Assembly: GCA_910583785.1 (NCBI GenBank)
Contig: CAJTZK010000001.1
Location: 1-64,000 of the forward strand
Direction: 5' to 3'
Source: an uncultured Oscillibacter sp.
GTDB lineage: Bacteria; Bacillota; Clostridia; Oscillospirales; Oscillospiraceae
DNA: 64,000 nucleotides
Within the stretch, counting starts at the first letter, position 1. Each line of letters opens with the position of its first letter. Made by a program: the position numbers and the translations under genes. Positions 15,404 to 23,386 of this stretch are shown piece by piece. Under the pieces are notes generated by a model. That model was not told the DNA's origin and ran no database searches. It saw only the letters and a program-made list of their open reading frames with translations.

Positions 15404-16087
15404 TTGACGACACCTGTTATAATAGATGCCACCGCCGTAGCCGTACTGGCGGGGTTTGCGGTCTGGGGAGCCTGGAAGGGCCTCCTCCGGACACTGGCCG
15501 GACTGCTGGTGCTGGCCTTGTCCCTGGCTGGGGCGGGAATCATCGCCTCGGCCCTGTCGGTTCCCGCGGCAAAGCTGGCCGTGCCCGTCATTGAAAAGCG
15601 GATCGAGTCCCGCCTGGACGAGGCCATCCAGGAACAGCGTCCTGCGGGCGGAACGGGGGAGGGGCTGCCCCTGGCGGAACTGCTGGACCTTTTGGGCGTG
15701 GACCAGGCCCGGCGGGACGCCCTGGCGGACCGTGCGGAACAAAGCGTCCGGGACACCGGAGCCTCCCTGGCGGCGGCCCTGGTGGAGAGCTTGGCCCAGT
15801 CTGTGCTGTACGGCGTGCTGTACGTGCTCTCCTTTGCCCTGCTGGCCCTGGCCCTGCACCTGCTGGTGCGGATGCTGGACGCGGTTTTAAAGCTGCCGGG
15901 CCTCCATGGGCTCAACGCCTTCGGAGGCGGAATGATCGGCCTGGCGGAGGGAGCCCTGCTGCTGTTTCTGGCGGTGTGGGCGATGCGCCTGCTGGGCGTC
16001 TCCTTCGACGGGGAAGAGGGCAGCCGGATTTTTGTGTTTTTCACCACCCATACGCCCCTGGATGCTTTGAAGTTCCTGGGCATATAG
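15404..16087 (+). CDS. CvpA-family membrane protein
   Basis: 227 residues starting at TTG after a GAGGAGAGG box. Membrane helices occur near 6-30, 35-60, about 125-150 and 160-190. GLHGLNAFGGGMIGLAEGALLLF is the CvpA-family C-terminal helix pair. CvpA proteins are linked to colicin V export and purF regulation in E. coli, and in Firmicutes their role is unclear. The large soluble insertion (about 65-120) is longer than in the smallest family members. Confidence 0.75.
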   Translation: MTTPVIIDATAVAVLAGFAVWGAWKGLLRTLAGLLVLALSLAGAGIIASALSVPAAKLAVPVIEKRIESRLDEAIQEQRPAGGTGEGLPLAELLDLLGVDQARRDALADRAEQSVRDTGASLAAALVESLAQSVLYGVLYVLSFALLALALHLLVRMLDAVLKLPGLHGLNAFGGGMIGLAEGALLLFLAVWAMRLLGVSFDGEEGSRIFVFFTTHTPLDALKFLGI

Positions 16088-16178
16088 GGGAGAGGTTCCC
16101 GGTTTGGCCGGGCGGCCTTCCTGAGGCCCGGTATCAGATTAAGAATAGCGCCCAAGGGCGCGTGGAGGTTTAAGAGGT

Positions 16179-18482
16179 ATGCAGCCGACACTTTGTTCCA
16201 GATGCAAGAAAAACGTCGCCGTGGTGTTCATTTCCAAGCTGGACGGCGAGAAGACCATCAACGAGGGCCTGTGCCTGAAGTGCGCCAAGGAGCTGGGGCT
16301 CCCCCAGGTGGACGACATGATGAAGCGCATGGGCATCTCCGACGAGGACCTGGAGACCCTGAACAGCGAAATGATGCAGGCTATGAACGGCGTGGAAAAC
16401 ATCGAGGACCTGCCCGGCGGCGAGGAGAGCGGGGAGGAGGAAGAGGGGAAAACCGCCACCTTCCCCTTCCTGAACCGCCTGTTCTCCGGCGGGGAGTCCT
16501 CCAAGGAGAGCGCCGAGGAGGGCCGGAGCGAGCGCAGGGAAAAGAAGGAGTCCTCCAAGAATGCCAAGCGGAAGTATCTGGAGAATTACTGCATTTCCCT
16601 GACCCAGAAGGCCAAGGACGGCAAGCTGGACCCGGTGATCGGCCGGGCGGAGGAAATCGAGCGGGTGGTCCAGATCCTGAACCGCCGCCAGAAGAACAAC
16701 CCCTGCCTCATCGGCGAGCCCGGCGTGGGCAAGACGGCCATTGCCGAGGGCCTGTCCCAGCGCATCGCGGAGGGCAGCGTGCCCTTCAAGCTCCGGGAAA
16801 AGGAGGTCTACCTCCTGGACCTGACGGCCCTGGTGGCAGGCACCCAGTTCCGGGGCCAGTTTGAGAGCCGGATGAAGGGCCTCATCGACGAGGTGAAGCG
16901 CCTGGGGAACATCATTTTGATGATCGACGAGGTCCACAACCTGGTGGGCGCGGGAGACGCCGAGGGGAGCATGAACGCCGCTAATATCCTGAAGCCTGCC
17001 CTGAGCCGGGGAGAGATTCAGGTCATCGGCGCGACGACCTTTAACGAGTACCGCAAGCACATTGAAAAGGACTCCGCCCTGGAGCGGCGTTTCCAGCCGG
17101 TAACGGTAAATGAACCGTCGGTAGAAGACTCCATCAAAATCCTGAAGGGCCTGGCCCCGAAGTACGAGGAGTTTCACGGCGTGAAGCTGACGGAGGGCAT
17201 TCTCCGCCAGGCGGTGCTCCTCAGCGAGCGCTACATTACGGACCGCTTCCTGCCGGACAAGGCCATTGACCTCATCGACGAGGCAAGTTCCGACCTGAAC
17301 CTGAAGGACCCGGACATCTCCCGGCGGATGCAGATCCAGCGGGAGATGGATGACTACGCCAAGGAGCGGGCTATGCTGGAGGAGAAGGAGGAGAAGTCCG
17401 AGGAGGACTACGCCCGCATGGCGGAGCTGAAAAGCCGGGACCTCCAGCTCTCCACGGAGCTCAGCGTCATCGACGAAAAGGGCCAGCCCCAGCTGACCAT
17501 GGAGAATCTGGCCCACGTCATTGAGCTGTGGACGAAGATTCCCGCTTCCCGTATCCGGGAACAGGAGTTCCAGCGCCTGAGCCAGCTGGAGGAGCGCCTG
17601 AAAGACCACATCATCGGCCAGGACGAGGCCATTGAGGCCGTCTCCGCCGCCGTCCGCCGGAACCGGGTGGGCATTTCCCCCAAGCACAAGCCCGTCAGCT
17701 TCATCTTTGTGGGTTCCACGGGCGTGGGGAAGACGGAGCTGGTGAAGCAGCTGGCCACGGACCTGTTCAACACCCCCGACGCCCTGATCCGCCTGGACAT
17801 GTCGGAGTTCATGGAGAAGCATTCCGTCTCCCGTATCGTGGGCTCTCCCCCGGGCTACGTGGGCTATGACGAGGCGGGCCAGCTGACGGAGAAAATCCGC
17901 CGGAAGCCCTACGCCGTCATCCTCTTCGACGAGATCGAGAAGGCCCATCCCGACGTGCTGAACGTCCTCCTTCAAATCCTGGACGACGGCGAAATCACCG
18001 ACGCCCACGGACGGAAGGTGAACTTTGAAAACACCATCATCGTCATGACCTCCAACGCGGGGAGCGCCACCAAGGAGGGAACCGTGGGCTTTGACCGGAG
18101 CCTGAGCCAGCAGGACAGCGAGAAGGCCATGAAGGCCCTCCAGCAGTTCCTCCGGCCGGAGTTCATCAACCGGGTGGATGCGGTGATTACCTTCAACCGC
18201 CTCTCGGAAAAGGACTTCCAGTCCATCGCCCGGATTATGCTGGACGAGCTGCGGGACTCTTTGAAGGAGAAGGGCATCACCTTTACCTACGACGCCACCC
18301 TGGTGGATTTCCTGACCAAGAAGTCCTATTCCCGGACCTACGGGGCCCGGAACCTCCGGCGGACCATCCAGAAGGAGCTGGAAGACCCCATGGCGACGAA
18401 GATTATCAACAGCTACGAGGAACCGATCATCGGCATCAATGCCGCCGCCGAAAACGAACACGTCTGCTTACAGACGCTTTGA
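16179..18482 (+). CDS. ClpE-like AAA+ unfoldase with N-terminal zinc motif
   Basis: 767 residues. The N-terminus has a four-Cys zinc motif (C6, C9, C32, C35) like ClpE and McsA instead of a Clp-N domain, then an acidic, charged linker (about 65-135). AAA domain 1 has Walker A GEPGVGKT near 180. A short middle coiled coil lies near 380-420, and AAA domain 2 has Walker A GSTGVGKT near 511 and sensor FINRVDAV. Such ATPases unfold substrates for ClpP or act with McsB in protein quality control. No CtsR gene or obvious CtsR heptad operator lies nearby. Confidence 0.88.
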   Translation: MQPTLCSRCKKNVAVVFISKLDGEKTINEGLCLKCAKELGLPQVDDMMKRMGISDEDLETLNSEMMQAMNGVENIEDLPGGEESGEEEEGKTATFPFLNRLFSGGESSKESAEEGRSERREKKESSKNAKRKYLENYCISLTQKAKDGKLDPVIGRAEEIERVVQILNRRQKNNPCLIGEPGVGKTAIAEGLSQRIAEGSVPFKLREKEVYLLDLTALVAGTQFRGQFESRMKGLIDEVKRLGNIILMIDEVHNLVGAGDAEGSMNAANILKPALSRGEIQVIGATTFNEYRKHIEKDSALERRFQPVTVNEPSVEDSIKILKGLAPKYEEFHGVKLTEGILRQAVLLSERYITDRFLPDKAIDLIDEASSDLNLKDPDISRRMQIQREMDDYAKERAMLEEKEEKSEEDYARMAELKSRDLQLSTELSVIDEKGQPQLTMENLAHVIELWTKIPASRIREQEFQRLSQLEERLKDHIIGQDEAIEAVSAAVRRNRVGISPKHKPVSFIFVGSTGVGKTELVKQLATDLFNTPDALIRLDMSEFMEKHSVSRIVGSPPGYVGYDEAGQLTEKIRRKPYAVILFDEIEKAHPDVLNVLLQILDDGEITDAHGRKVNFENTIIVMTSNAGSATKEGTVGFDRSLSQQDSEKAMKALQQFLRPEFINRVDAVITFNRLSEKDFQSIARIMLDELRDSLKEKGITFTYDATLVDFLTKKSYSRTYGARNLRRTIQKELEDPMATKIINSYEEPIIGINAAAENEHVCLQTL

Positions 18483-18550
18483 GCTGCGTCTGCGGCTCTT
18501 GATTAAACAGCCGGGGACTTTCCGCCGCCCGGCGGGAGAGGAAGGTCCCT

Positions 18551-18760
18551 ATGCTTTTCCGGAAAGACATCGATCCCCGCTGTGCCTACTGCAAGCGGGG
18601 CCAGCAGCTGAATGAACGGGAGGTGGCCTGTGTGAAGCGGGGCGTGGTGCCTGTGGAGTACGCCTGCCGGGCATTCCGCTACGACCCCTTGAAGCGGGTC
18701 CCCCCCCGCCCAGCGGCCCTGGATACGAAGCGGCTCAGCGAGGAGGATTTTTCCCTCTGA
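18551..18760 (+). CDS. Small conserved protein with Cys pairs
   Basis: 69 residues with GAGAGGAAGG ahead of ATG. It carries CAYCKRG near residue 11 and later CVKRG and CRAF, suggesting a single bound metal, and ends in an acidic tail. Similar short proteins are widespread in Clostridia without an assigned role. It follows the ClpE-like gene by 68 bases and probably shares its transcript. Confidence 0.7.
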   Translation: MLFRKDIDPRCAYCKRGQQLNEREVACVKRGVVPVEYACRAFRYDPLKRVPPRPAALDTKRLSEEDFSL

Positions 18761-18780
18761 ACCTTTGCATATCATATGGA

Positions 18781-18810
18781 CCGCCCCGGCGAAGGCCTTC
18801 GCCGGGGCGG
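18781..18810. repeat. Perfect 30-base palindrome
   Basis: 15 bases (CCGCCCCGGCGAAGG) are followed directly by their reverse complement. No T-run follows, so it is either a Rho-independent-like stop lacking its tract, an RNA-stability hairpin, or a site for a dimeric protein. It separates the small Cys protein from the ferredoxin gene. Confidence 0.6.
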
Positions 18811-18839
18811 CTTCACGGAGACCAGGAAGGAGGCTTTTT

Positions 18840-19664
18840 ATGGAACTGCGGCAAATGACGGCCGTCTATTACAGCGCCACTGGCGTGACTGGCAAAGTGG
18901 TCCATACGCTGGCGGAGGCCCTGGCGGCAGAACTGACCCTGCCCCTGGCCTGCCGGGGCTTTACGAAGCCGGAAGAGCGGCGGGAGGACCTGCGCTTTGG
19001 AGAAGGGGAGCTGGTCATTGTGGGCTCTCCCACCTACGCGGGCCGGATGCCCAACAAAATTGCCCCGGATTTCCAGGCCCGGCTCCAGGGAAAGGGAGCC
19101 TTGGCTGTCCCCGTGGTGACCTTTGGAAACCGGGCTTATGAAAATTCCCTGGCGGAGCTCTGCGCCCTGCTGGAGGCCAGCGGCTTCCGCACCGTGGCGG
19201 CGGGGGCCTTCCCGGGACGCCATGCCTTCACCGACGCCCTGGGGGAGGGCCGCCCGGATTGGGACGACAAGCGGGCCATCCAGCGGTTTGCCAAGCAGAT
19301 TGCCGGAAAGCTCCGGGCGCTGGAGGCGGTTCCCACTCTGCCGCTGGAGGTCCCGGGAGACCCGGGGGCCCCCTATTATATTCCCAAAGGCCTGGACGGC
19401 GGGCCAGTGAACTTTCTGAAGGCCAAACCCAGGACGGATATGGGCAAATGCTGCAACTGCGGCGTCTGTGCCCGGACCTGCCCCATGGGGGCCATTAACC
19501 CGGAGAACGTGGCGGAGGTGCCGGGGACCTGCATTAAGTGCCAGTCCTGTGTGCGGAAATGCACCCACCACGCCAAGTACTTCGACGATCCGGCCTTCCT
19601 GTCCCATGTCGCCATGCTGGAGAAGAACTTCCAGGAGCCCAAGGAGATCGAGACCTTTCTATAA
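18840..19664 (+). CDS. EFR1-family flavodoxin-ferredoxin fusion
   Basis: 274 residues. The N-terminal half is a flavodoxin-like fold (VYYSATGVTGKVV as the phosphate loop, then VGSPTYAGRMP). The C-terminal part has two 4Fe-4S motifs, CCNCGVCARTCPMG and CIKCQSCVRKC. EFR1 proteins are thought to shuttle electrons, but partners are unknown. I chose ATG 18840 because AAGGAGG lies 8 bases upstream. The frame is open further back but only through the palindrome. Confidence 0.88.
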   Translation: MELRQMTAVYYSATGVTGKVVHTLAEALAAELTLPLACRGFTKPEERREDLRFGEGELVIVGSPTYAGRMPNKIAPDFQARLQGKGALAVPVVTFGNRAYENSLAELCALLEASGFRTVAAGAFPGRHAFTDALGEGRPDWDDKRAIQRFAKQIAGKLRALEAVPTLPLEVPGDPGAPYYIPKGLDGGPVNFLKAKPRTDMGKCCNCGVCARTCPMGAINPENVAEVPGTCIKCQSCVRKCTHHAKYFDDPAFLSHVAMLEKNFQEPKEIETFL

Positions 19665-19668
19665 AACA

Positions 19669-19697
19669 AAAACCGGGGACGTCAGTCCCCGGTTTTG
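19669..19697. terminator. Bidirectional terminator
   Basis: AAAACCGGGGAC and GTCCCCGGTTTT form a perfect 12-bp stem with a GTCA loop, giving A/T-runs both ways between two convergent genes. Confidence 0.85.
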
Positions 19698-19703
19698 TCT
19701 TGG

Positions 19704-20645
19704 TTACGTGAACAGGTTTTCCGGCAACCGGATGTCCTCCCGGGGCACCCGTTCCCAGGAAAACTCCTCCAGAAGTTCAGCCGCCGGAGCGGGCTCTCCG
19801 GAGGGATGGAAGCCCGCCAATTGGGCCAGCTTTCCCAGCAGTTCTTCCGCTGTGACGCGCCCTTGGAGGCTGTCCAGTCCCGCGTCGGCGTCCCGCTTGG
19901 AGAGCCGCCGCCCGTCGGACGAAAGCAGGAGGGGAAAGTGGTAAAACTCCGGCGGCGTCAGGCCCAGGAGCTGGTACAGGTACAGCTGCCTGGGGGTGGA
20001 GGACAGCAGGTCTGCGCCCCGGACCACCTCCGTCACTCCCATGGCGGCGTCATCTATCACCACCGCCAGCTGATAAGCGAACATGCCGTCAGACCGACGG
20101 AGGAGGAAGTCCCCGCAGTCCCGCATCAAGTTTTCTGCGTAATATCCCATATGACCATCTATAAAGGAAAACTCCGCATCGGGCACTTGGAGCCGCGGGG
20201 CGGGGGAACGAAGCCTGGCCTGCTCCGCCCGCTGAGCCGGGGTGAGGCTTCGGCAGGTCCCGGCGTAGATGGTCTGGCCGTCCTCCCGGTGGGGGGCGCT
20301 GGCGGCGTGGAGCTCCGCCCGGGTGCAGAAGCAGGGATAGATCAGTCCCTGGGCCTCCAGACGGTCCAAAGCGGTTTGGTAGAGCGACGTTCTTTGGCTC
20401 TGAAAATAGGGTTCGTCCGGCCCGGAAATTTCTGGCCCCTCGTCCCAGTCTAATCCCAGCCAGAGAAGGTCCTTAATCATCTGCTCGGCGTATCGCATGG
20501 GACAGCGGGCGGTGTCCAGGTCCTCGATCCGCAGGACGACCCGTCCGCCCTTCTGCCGGGCACTGAGCCAGGCCAACAGGCAGCAGAGGATATTTCCCAG
20601 GTGAATCCGCCCGCTGGGGGAGGGGGCGAAGCGGCCGACGGTCAT
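19704..20645 (-). CDS. gluQ: Glutamyl-Q tRNA(Asp) synthetase
   Basis: 313 residues, the short form of glutamyl-tRNA synthetase without an anticodon-binding domain. It shows the HIGH-like FAPSPSGRIHLGN at the start, a zinc-type CFC with a later YAGTC, and the KMSKS-like RRLSKRDAD near the end. The enzyme attaches glutamate to queuosine at position 34 of tRNA-Asp. That fits the presence of queA and tgt in this window at 51.2-53.7 kb. ATG 20645 has AAAGGAAG upstream, and the open frame before it is not needed. Confidence 0.9.
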   Translation of the reverse strand: MTVGRFAPSPSGRIHLGNILCCLLAWLSARQKGGRVVLRIEDLDTARCPMRYAEQMIKDLLWLGLDWDEGPEISGPDEPYFQSQRTSLYQTALDRLEAQGLIYPCFCTRAELHAASAPHREDGQTIYAGTCRSLTPAQRAEQARLRSPAPRLQVPDAEFSFIDGHMGYYAENLMRDCGDFLLRRSDGMFAYQLAVVIDDAAMGVTEVVRGADLLSSTPRQLYLYQLLGLTPPEFYHFPLLLSSDGRRLSKRDADAGLDSLQGRVTAEELLGKLAQLAGFHPSGEPAPAAELLEEFSWERVPREDIRLPENLFT

Positions 20646-20666
20646 AGCGGAACTTCCTTTCAAGCG

Positions 20667-20700
20667 CAGGCGGGCCCGGACCCAAACGGTCCGGGCCTGC
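20667..20700. repeat. GC-rich stem-loop between fakA and gluQ
   Basis: CAGGCGGGCCCGGACC pairs with GGTCCGGGCCTGC around a short loop, with one bulge. No T-run follows on the minus strand, so it may moderate rather than end transcription between the two genes. Confidence 0.5.
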
Positions 20701-20703
20701 CGC

Positions 20704-22389
20704 TTATTCCATGGAAATAATATAATAGTACACAGGCTGTCCGCCGGAAAGGACCATGACTTCCGCTCCCGGGCAGGCGCTCTCAAAGAGGCATCCCGCT
20801 TCCTGGGCATCCTCTTCCTTCACATCCTCTCCGAAATACAGTGAGACGAAGGATGCGCCCCGGGACGCCGCGTCCGCCGCCAGTTTTTCCAGAAGGCTGC
20901 GGAGGGACCCGTCGGTCCCGAAGAGCTTGCCCTCTTCCAGGGCCAGGTAATCCCCCTCCTTGATGTCAAAGCCATCAAAGTCGGAATCCCGGGCCGCATA
21001 CGTGATTTGGGCGGTGGTGACGCCGGAGAGGGCCTCTGTCATGGTTCCCGCCAGGGTCTCGGGATCCGGGGCCTCAAAGTCCACGTTCATCATAGCGGTA
21101 ATGCCCTGGGGCACGGTTTTGGAGGGGATGACTACCACATTTTTTTCCGTCAGCGCCGCGCATTGCTGGGCGGCCATGATGATGTTCCCATTGTTGGGAA
21201 GGACGAACACGGTTTCGGCGGGAATCTGGTCCACGCCCTCCAGGATGCTCTCCGTGGAGGGGTTCATAGTCTGCCCGCCGGACACCACGCCGTCCACGCC
21301 CAGGTCCTGGAACACGGCGGCCAGGCCATCCCCGGCACAGACGGAGAGAAAGCCGTACTTTTTCTCCGGCGGGGCCACTACGTGGCCGCCCTCCGGATTT
21401 CCGGCGGACTCTCCTTCTTCCATCTCCAGGTCGTCCACGCTCTGGGCCTTTTTCCCGGCGGCTACGTCCTCGTACTGGGTCCGCATGTTCTCGATCTTCG
21501 CCAGTTCCAAGGTGCCGTATTTCTGGCCCTCCGTCAGGGCGCTGCCGGGGATGTTGGTATGGACATGGACTTTAAACGCCTCGTCGTCTTCGCCAATGAC
21601 TAGGCTGTCCCCGATGCTGTTGAGGTAGGCGCGGAAAGGCTCCAGGTCCACGTTGGGGTCGTTCTTGCGGACAATGAACACCGTGTCAAAGGCAAAGGTG
21701 ATCTCTTCGCCGGAGAAGACCTCGAAGTCAGCCTTGGCTTTCTGGGGCTCCTCCTCTGCGGCCTCGGGCATGGGCTCTCCCCGGAGTTCCGCCAGCATGC
21801 CCTCTAAAATCAGCAGGTAGCCCTTGCCTCCGGCGTCCACGACGCCCGCCTTTTTCAACACCGGGTTCATGTCCGTGGTGGCGGCCAGGGCCTCGTAGCC
21901 CTCCTGAATGGCGGCCTCCAGCACCTTTTCAAAGTCCGTCTCCTCCAGGGCGCACTCCGCCGCCCGCTTGGCGGCCAGGCGGGACACGGTGAGAACGGTG
22001 CCCTCGGCGGGCTTCATGACGGCCTTATAGGCGGAGGACACGCCCTCCTGCATAGCGGCGGCAAAGGCGGCCGCTCCAGCGGTCTCATGGCCCTTCAGGC
22101 CCTTGGAGAGCCCGCGGAAGAGCAGGGAGAGGATTACGCCGGAGTTTCCCCGGGCTCCCCGGAGGAGGGCGGAGGCGGTAATGGACACGGCCTGGTCCAG
22201 CGCCGCGGGCTCGGACTTCTTCAGCTCCGTCACAGCGGCGGCGATGGTCATGGACATATTGGTGCCCGTGTCGCCGTCGGGGACGGGGAAGACATTCAGG
22301 TCGTTAATGGCCTGTTTCTGGGCCGTGATGGCGGCGGCGCCGTGGAGAATCATCCGCTTAAAAAGCCCGCCGGTGATTTGTTCATTCAT
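20704..22389 (-). CDS. fakA: DAK2-domain fatty-acid kinase subunit FakA-like
   Basis: 561 residues, the usual FakA length. The N-terminal DAK2/DhaL nucleotide-binding domain has NVFPVPDGDTGTNM, GARGNSGVILS and KPAEGTVLTV. The second half has the DegV-like fold seen in all FakA/YloV proteins. FakA phosphorylates exogenous fatty acids bound to FakB for membrane lipid synthesis. GGAGG precedes ATG. As in other Firmicutes, an Asp23/Gls24 gene lies directly upstream, 16 bases away. Confidence 0.9.
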   Translation of the reverse strand: MNEQITGGLFKRMILHGAAAITAQKQAINDLNVFPVPDGDTGTNMSMTIAAAVTELKKSEPAALDQAVSITASALLRGARGNSGVILSLLFRGLSKGLKGHETAGAAAFAAAMQEGVSSAYKAVMKPAEGTVLTVSRLAAKRAAECALEETDFEKVLEAAIQEGYEALAATTDMNPVLKKAGVVDAGGKGYLLILEGMLAELRGEPMPEAAEEEPQKAKADFEVFSGEEITFAFDTVFIVRKNDPNVDLEPFRAYLNSIGDSLVIGEDDEAFKVHVHTNIPGSALTEGQKYGTLELAKIENMRTQYEDVAAGKKAQSVDDLEMEEGESAGNPEGGHVVAPPEKKYGFLSVCAGDGLAAVFQDLGVDGVVSGGQTMNPSTESILEGVDQIPAETVFVLPNNGNIIMAAQQCAALTEKNVVVIPSKTVPQGITAMMNVDFEAPDPETLAGTMTEALSGVTTAQITYAARDSDFDGFDIKEGDYLALEEGKLFGTDGSLRSLLEKLAADAASRGASFVSLYFGEDVKEEDAQEAGCLFESACPGAEVMVLSGGQPVYYYIISME

Positions 22390-22405
22390 TCAATCTCTTC
22401 CTCCC

Positions 22406-22756
22406 TCACAGGGTCATGGAGTCCACGCAGACATCCACGGCACGGACCGTGACGCCCGTGTTCTTCTCCACCACGTAGCGGACCTCGTTCATGATGGACC
22501 GGCAGACCGCAGGGAGGTTGACGCCGTTTTCCACGATGATGTGGAGCTCGATGGAGATGGAGTCGTCTTCGTGATACGAGATGCTGACGCCCTTGCTCAT
22601 GGCCTCGCGGCGCAGCAGGTGGACCAGGCCGTCGGTCATGGAGCGGAAAGCCATGCCCTTGACGCCGAAGCAGTTGGTGGCGGCCATGCCCGTGATGTTG
22701 GAAAACACGGCGCTTGAGACGGAGATCTCACCTTGTTCAGACTTGAATTGGATCAT
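22406..22756 (-). CDS. Asp23/Gls24 family protein
   Basis: 116 residues with the family's segments GEISVSSAVFSNITGMAA and SIELHIIVENGVNLPAV. The Asp23/Gls24 (YloU) family is linked to envelope and alkaline stress and is usually encoded next to fakA, as here. AAAGGAC precedes ATG. It is the first gene of the minus-strand asp23-fakA-gluQ run. Confidence 0.92.
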   Translation of the reverse strand: MIQFKSEQGEISVSSAVFSNITGMAATNCFGVKGMAFRSMTDGLVHLLRREAMSKGVSISYHEDDSISIELHIIVENGVNLPAVCRSIMNEVRYVVEKNTGVTVRAVDVCVDSMTL

Positions 22757-22828
22757 GAGAACGTCCTTTCTTTCCCGGTATTGTCAGGGAGCGGGACCCG
22801 CCCCCGGCTGAACCAGCACTTTCCCCAT

Positions 22829-22857
22829 ATTATAAACGATTCCGCCGCAAAGCACAA
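22829..22857 (-). promoter_or_regulatory. Promoter of the asp23-fakA run
   Basis: On the minus strand TTGTGC (22857-22852) and a perfect TATAAT (22834-22829) are 17 bases apart, about 70 bases before the Asp23-family start. Confidence 0.7.
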
Positions 22858-22950
22858 GTGGTAAACGAGGAAAAACCTGCCCCTCCGGCCCAGTTCCCGG
22901 CCCGCGGAAAGGCTGGGGAGAAAAAAATTCCCCATACGATCAGAATCGTA

Positions 22951-23003
22951 TTGACAAGCTGAAACTATCGTGGTAGTATAATGCCATAAACTACCGCGAT
23001 AGT
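22951..23003 (+). promoter_or_regulatory. BlaI-type promoter and operator
   Basis: TTGACA (22951-22956) and TAGTAT (22974-22979) are 17 bases apart. Over the -10 and start region lie inverted 13-base arms, ACTATCGTGGTAG (22964-22976) and CTACCGCGATAGT (22991-23003), differing at one base. This arrangement is that of BlaI/MecI operators, so the downstream repressor probably blocks its own promoter. Confidence 0.85.
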
Positions 23004-23025
23004 TTTACAAGGAGGGTCCCAAATT

Positions 23026-23379
23026 ATGAAGCTGTTTGATTCGGAATTGAAGGTCATGGACGTTCTCTGGCGGCTGGGGGACCGCACGGCCAAGGAGATA
23101 TCCTCCATCCTGGGGGAGGAGACGGGCTGGAACGTCAATACCACCTATACCGTCATCAAAAAATGCGTGGCCAAAGGAGCGGTGGAGCGGAGCGAGCCCA
23201 ACTTCCTTTGTCACGCCCTGGTTACCAAGGCGGAAATTCAGGAGGCGGAGACGGAGGAACTGATCGGAAAGCTGTTTGACGGCTCGCCGGACCTGCTCTT
23301 CGCGTCCCTGCTCAGCAGCCAGACGCTCTCGCCGGAGCAGATTGGGAGGCTTCGGGAGATTGTCAGCGAAATGAGGTGA
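23026..23379 (+). CDS. BlaI/MecI-family repressor
   Basis: 117 residues with the BlaI winged helix (ELKVMDVLWRLGDRTAKEI, then NVNTTYTVIKKCVAKGAV) and a C-terminal dimerisation helix pair. BlaI-type repressors are inactivated by proteolysis triggered by the partner BlaR1 metalloprotease. Start fixed by AAGGAGG. The gene is 7 bases ahead of a BlaR1-type M56 protein, and a matching palindromic operator covers its promoter. Confidence 0.93.
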   Translation: MKLFDSELKVMDVLWRLGDRTAKEISSILGEETGWNVNTTYTVIKKCVAKGAVERSEPNFLCHALVTKAEIQEAETEELIGKLFDGSPDLLFASLLSSQTLSPEQIGRLREIVSEMR

Positions 23380-23386
23380 GGCGGTT

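Noticed and set aside
16170..18461. Open frame of 763 codons on the minus strand
   Set aside because: Antisense to the ClpE-like gene. His/Gln/Leu-rich shadow of its codons.
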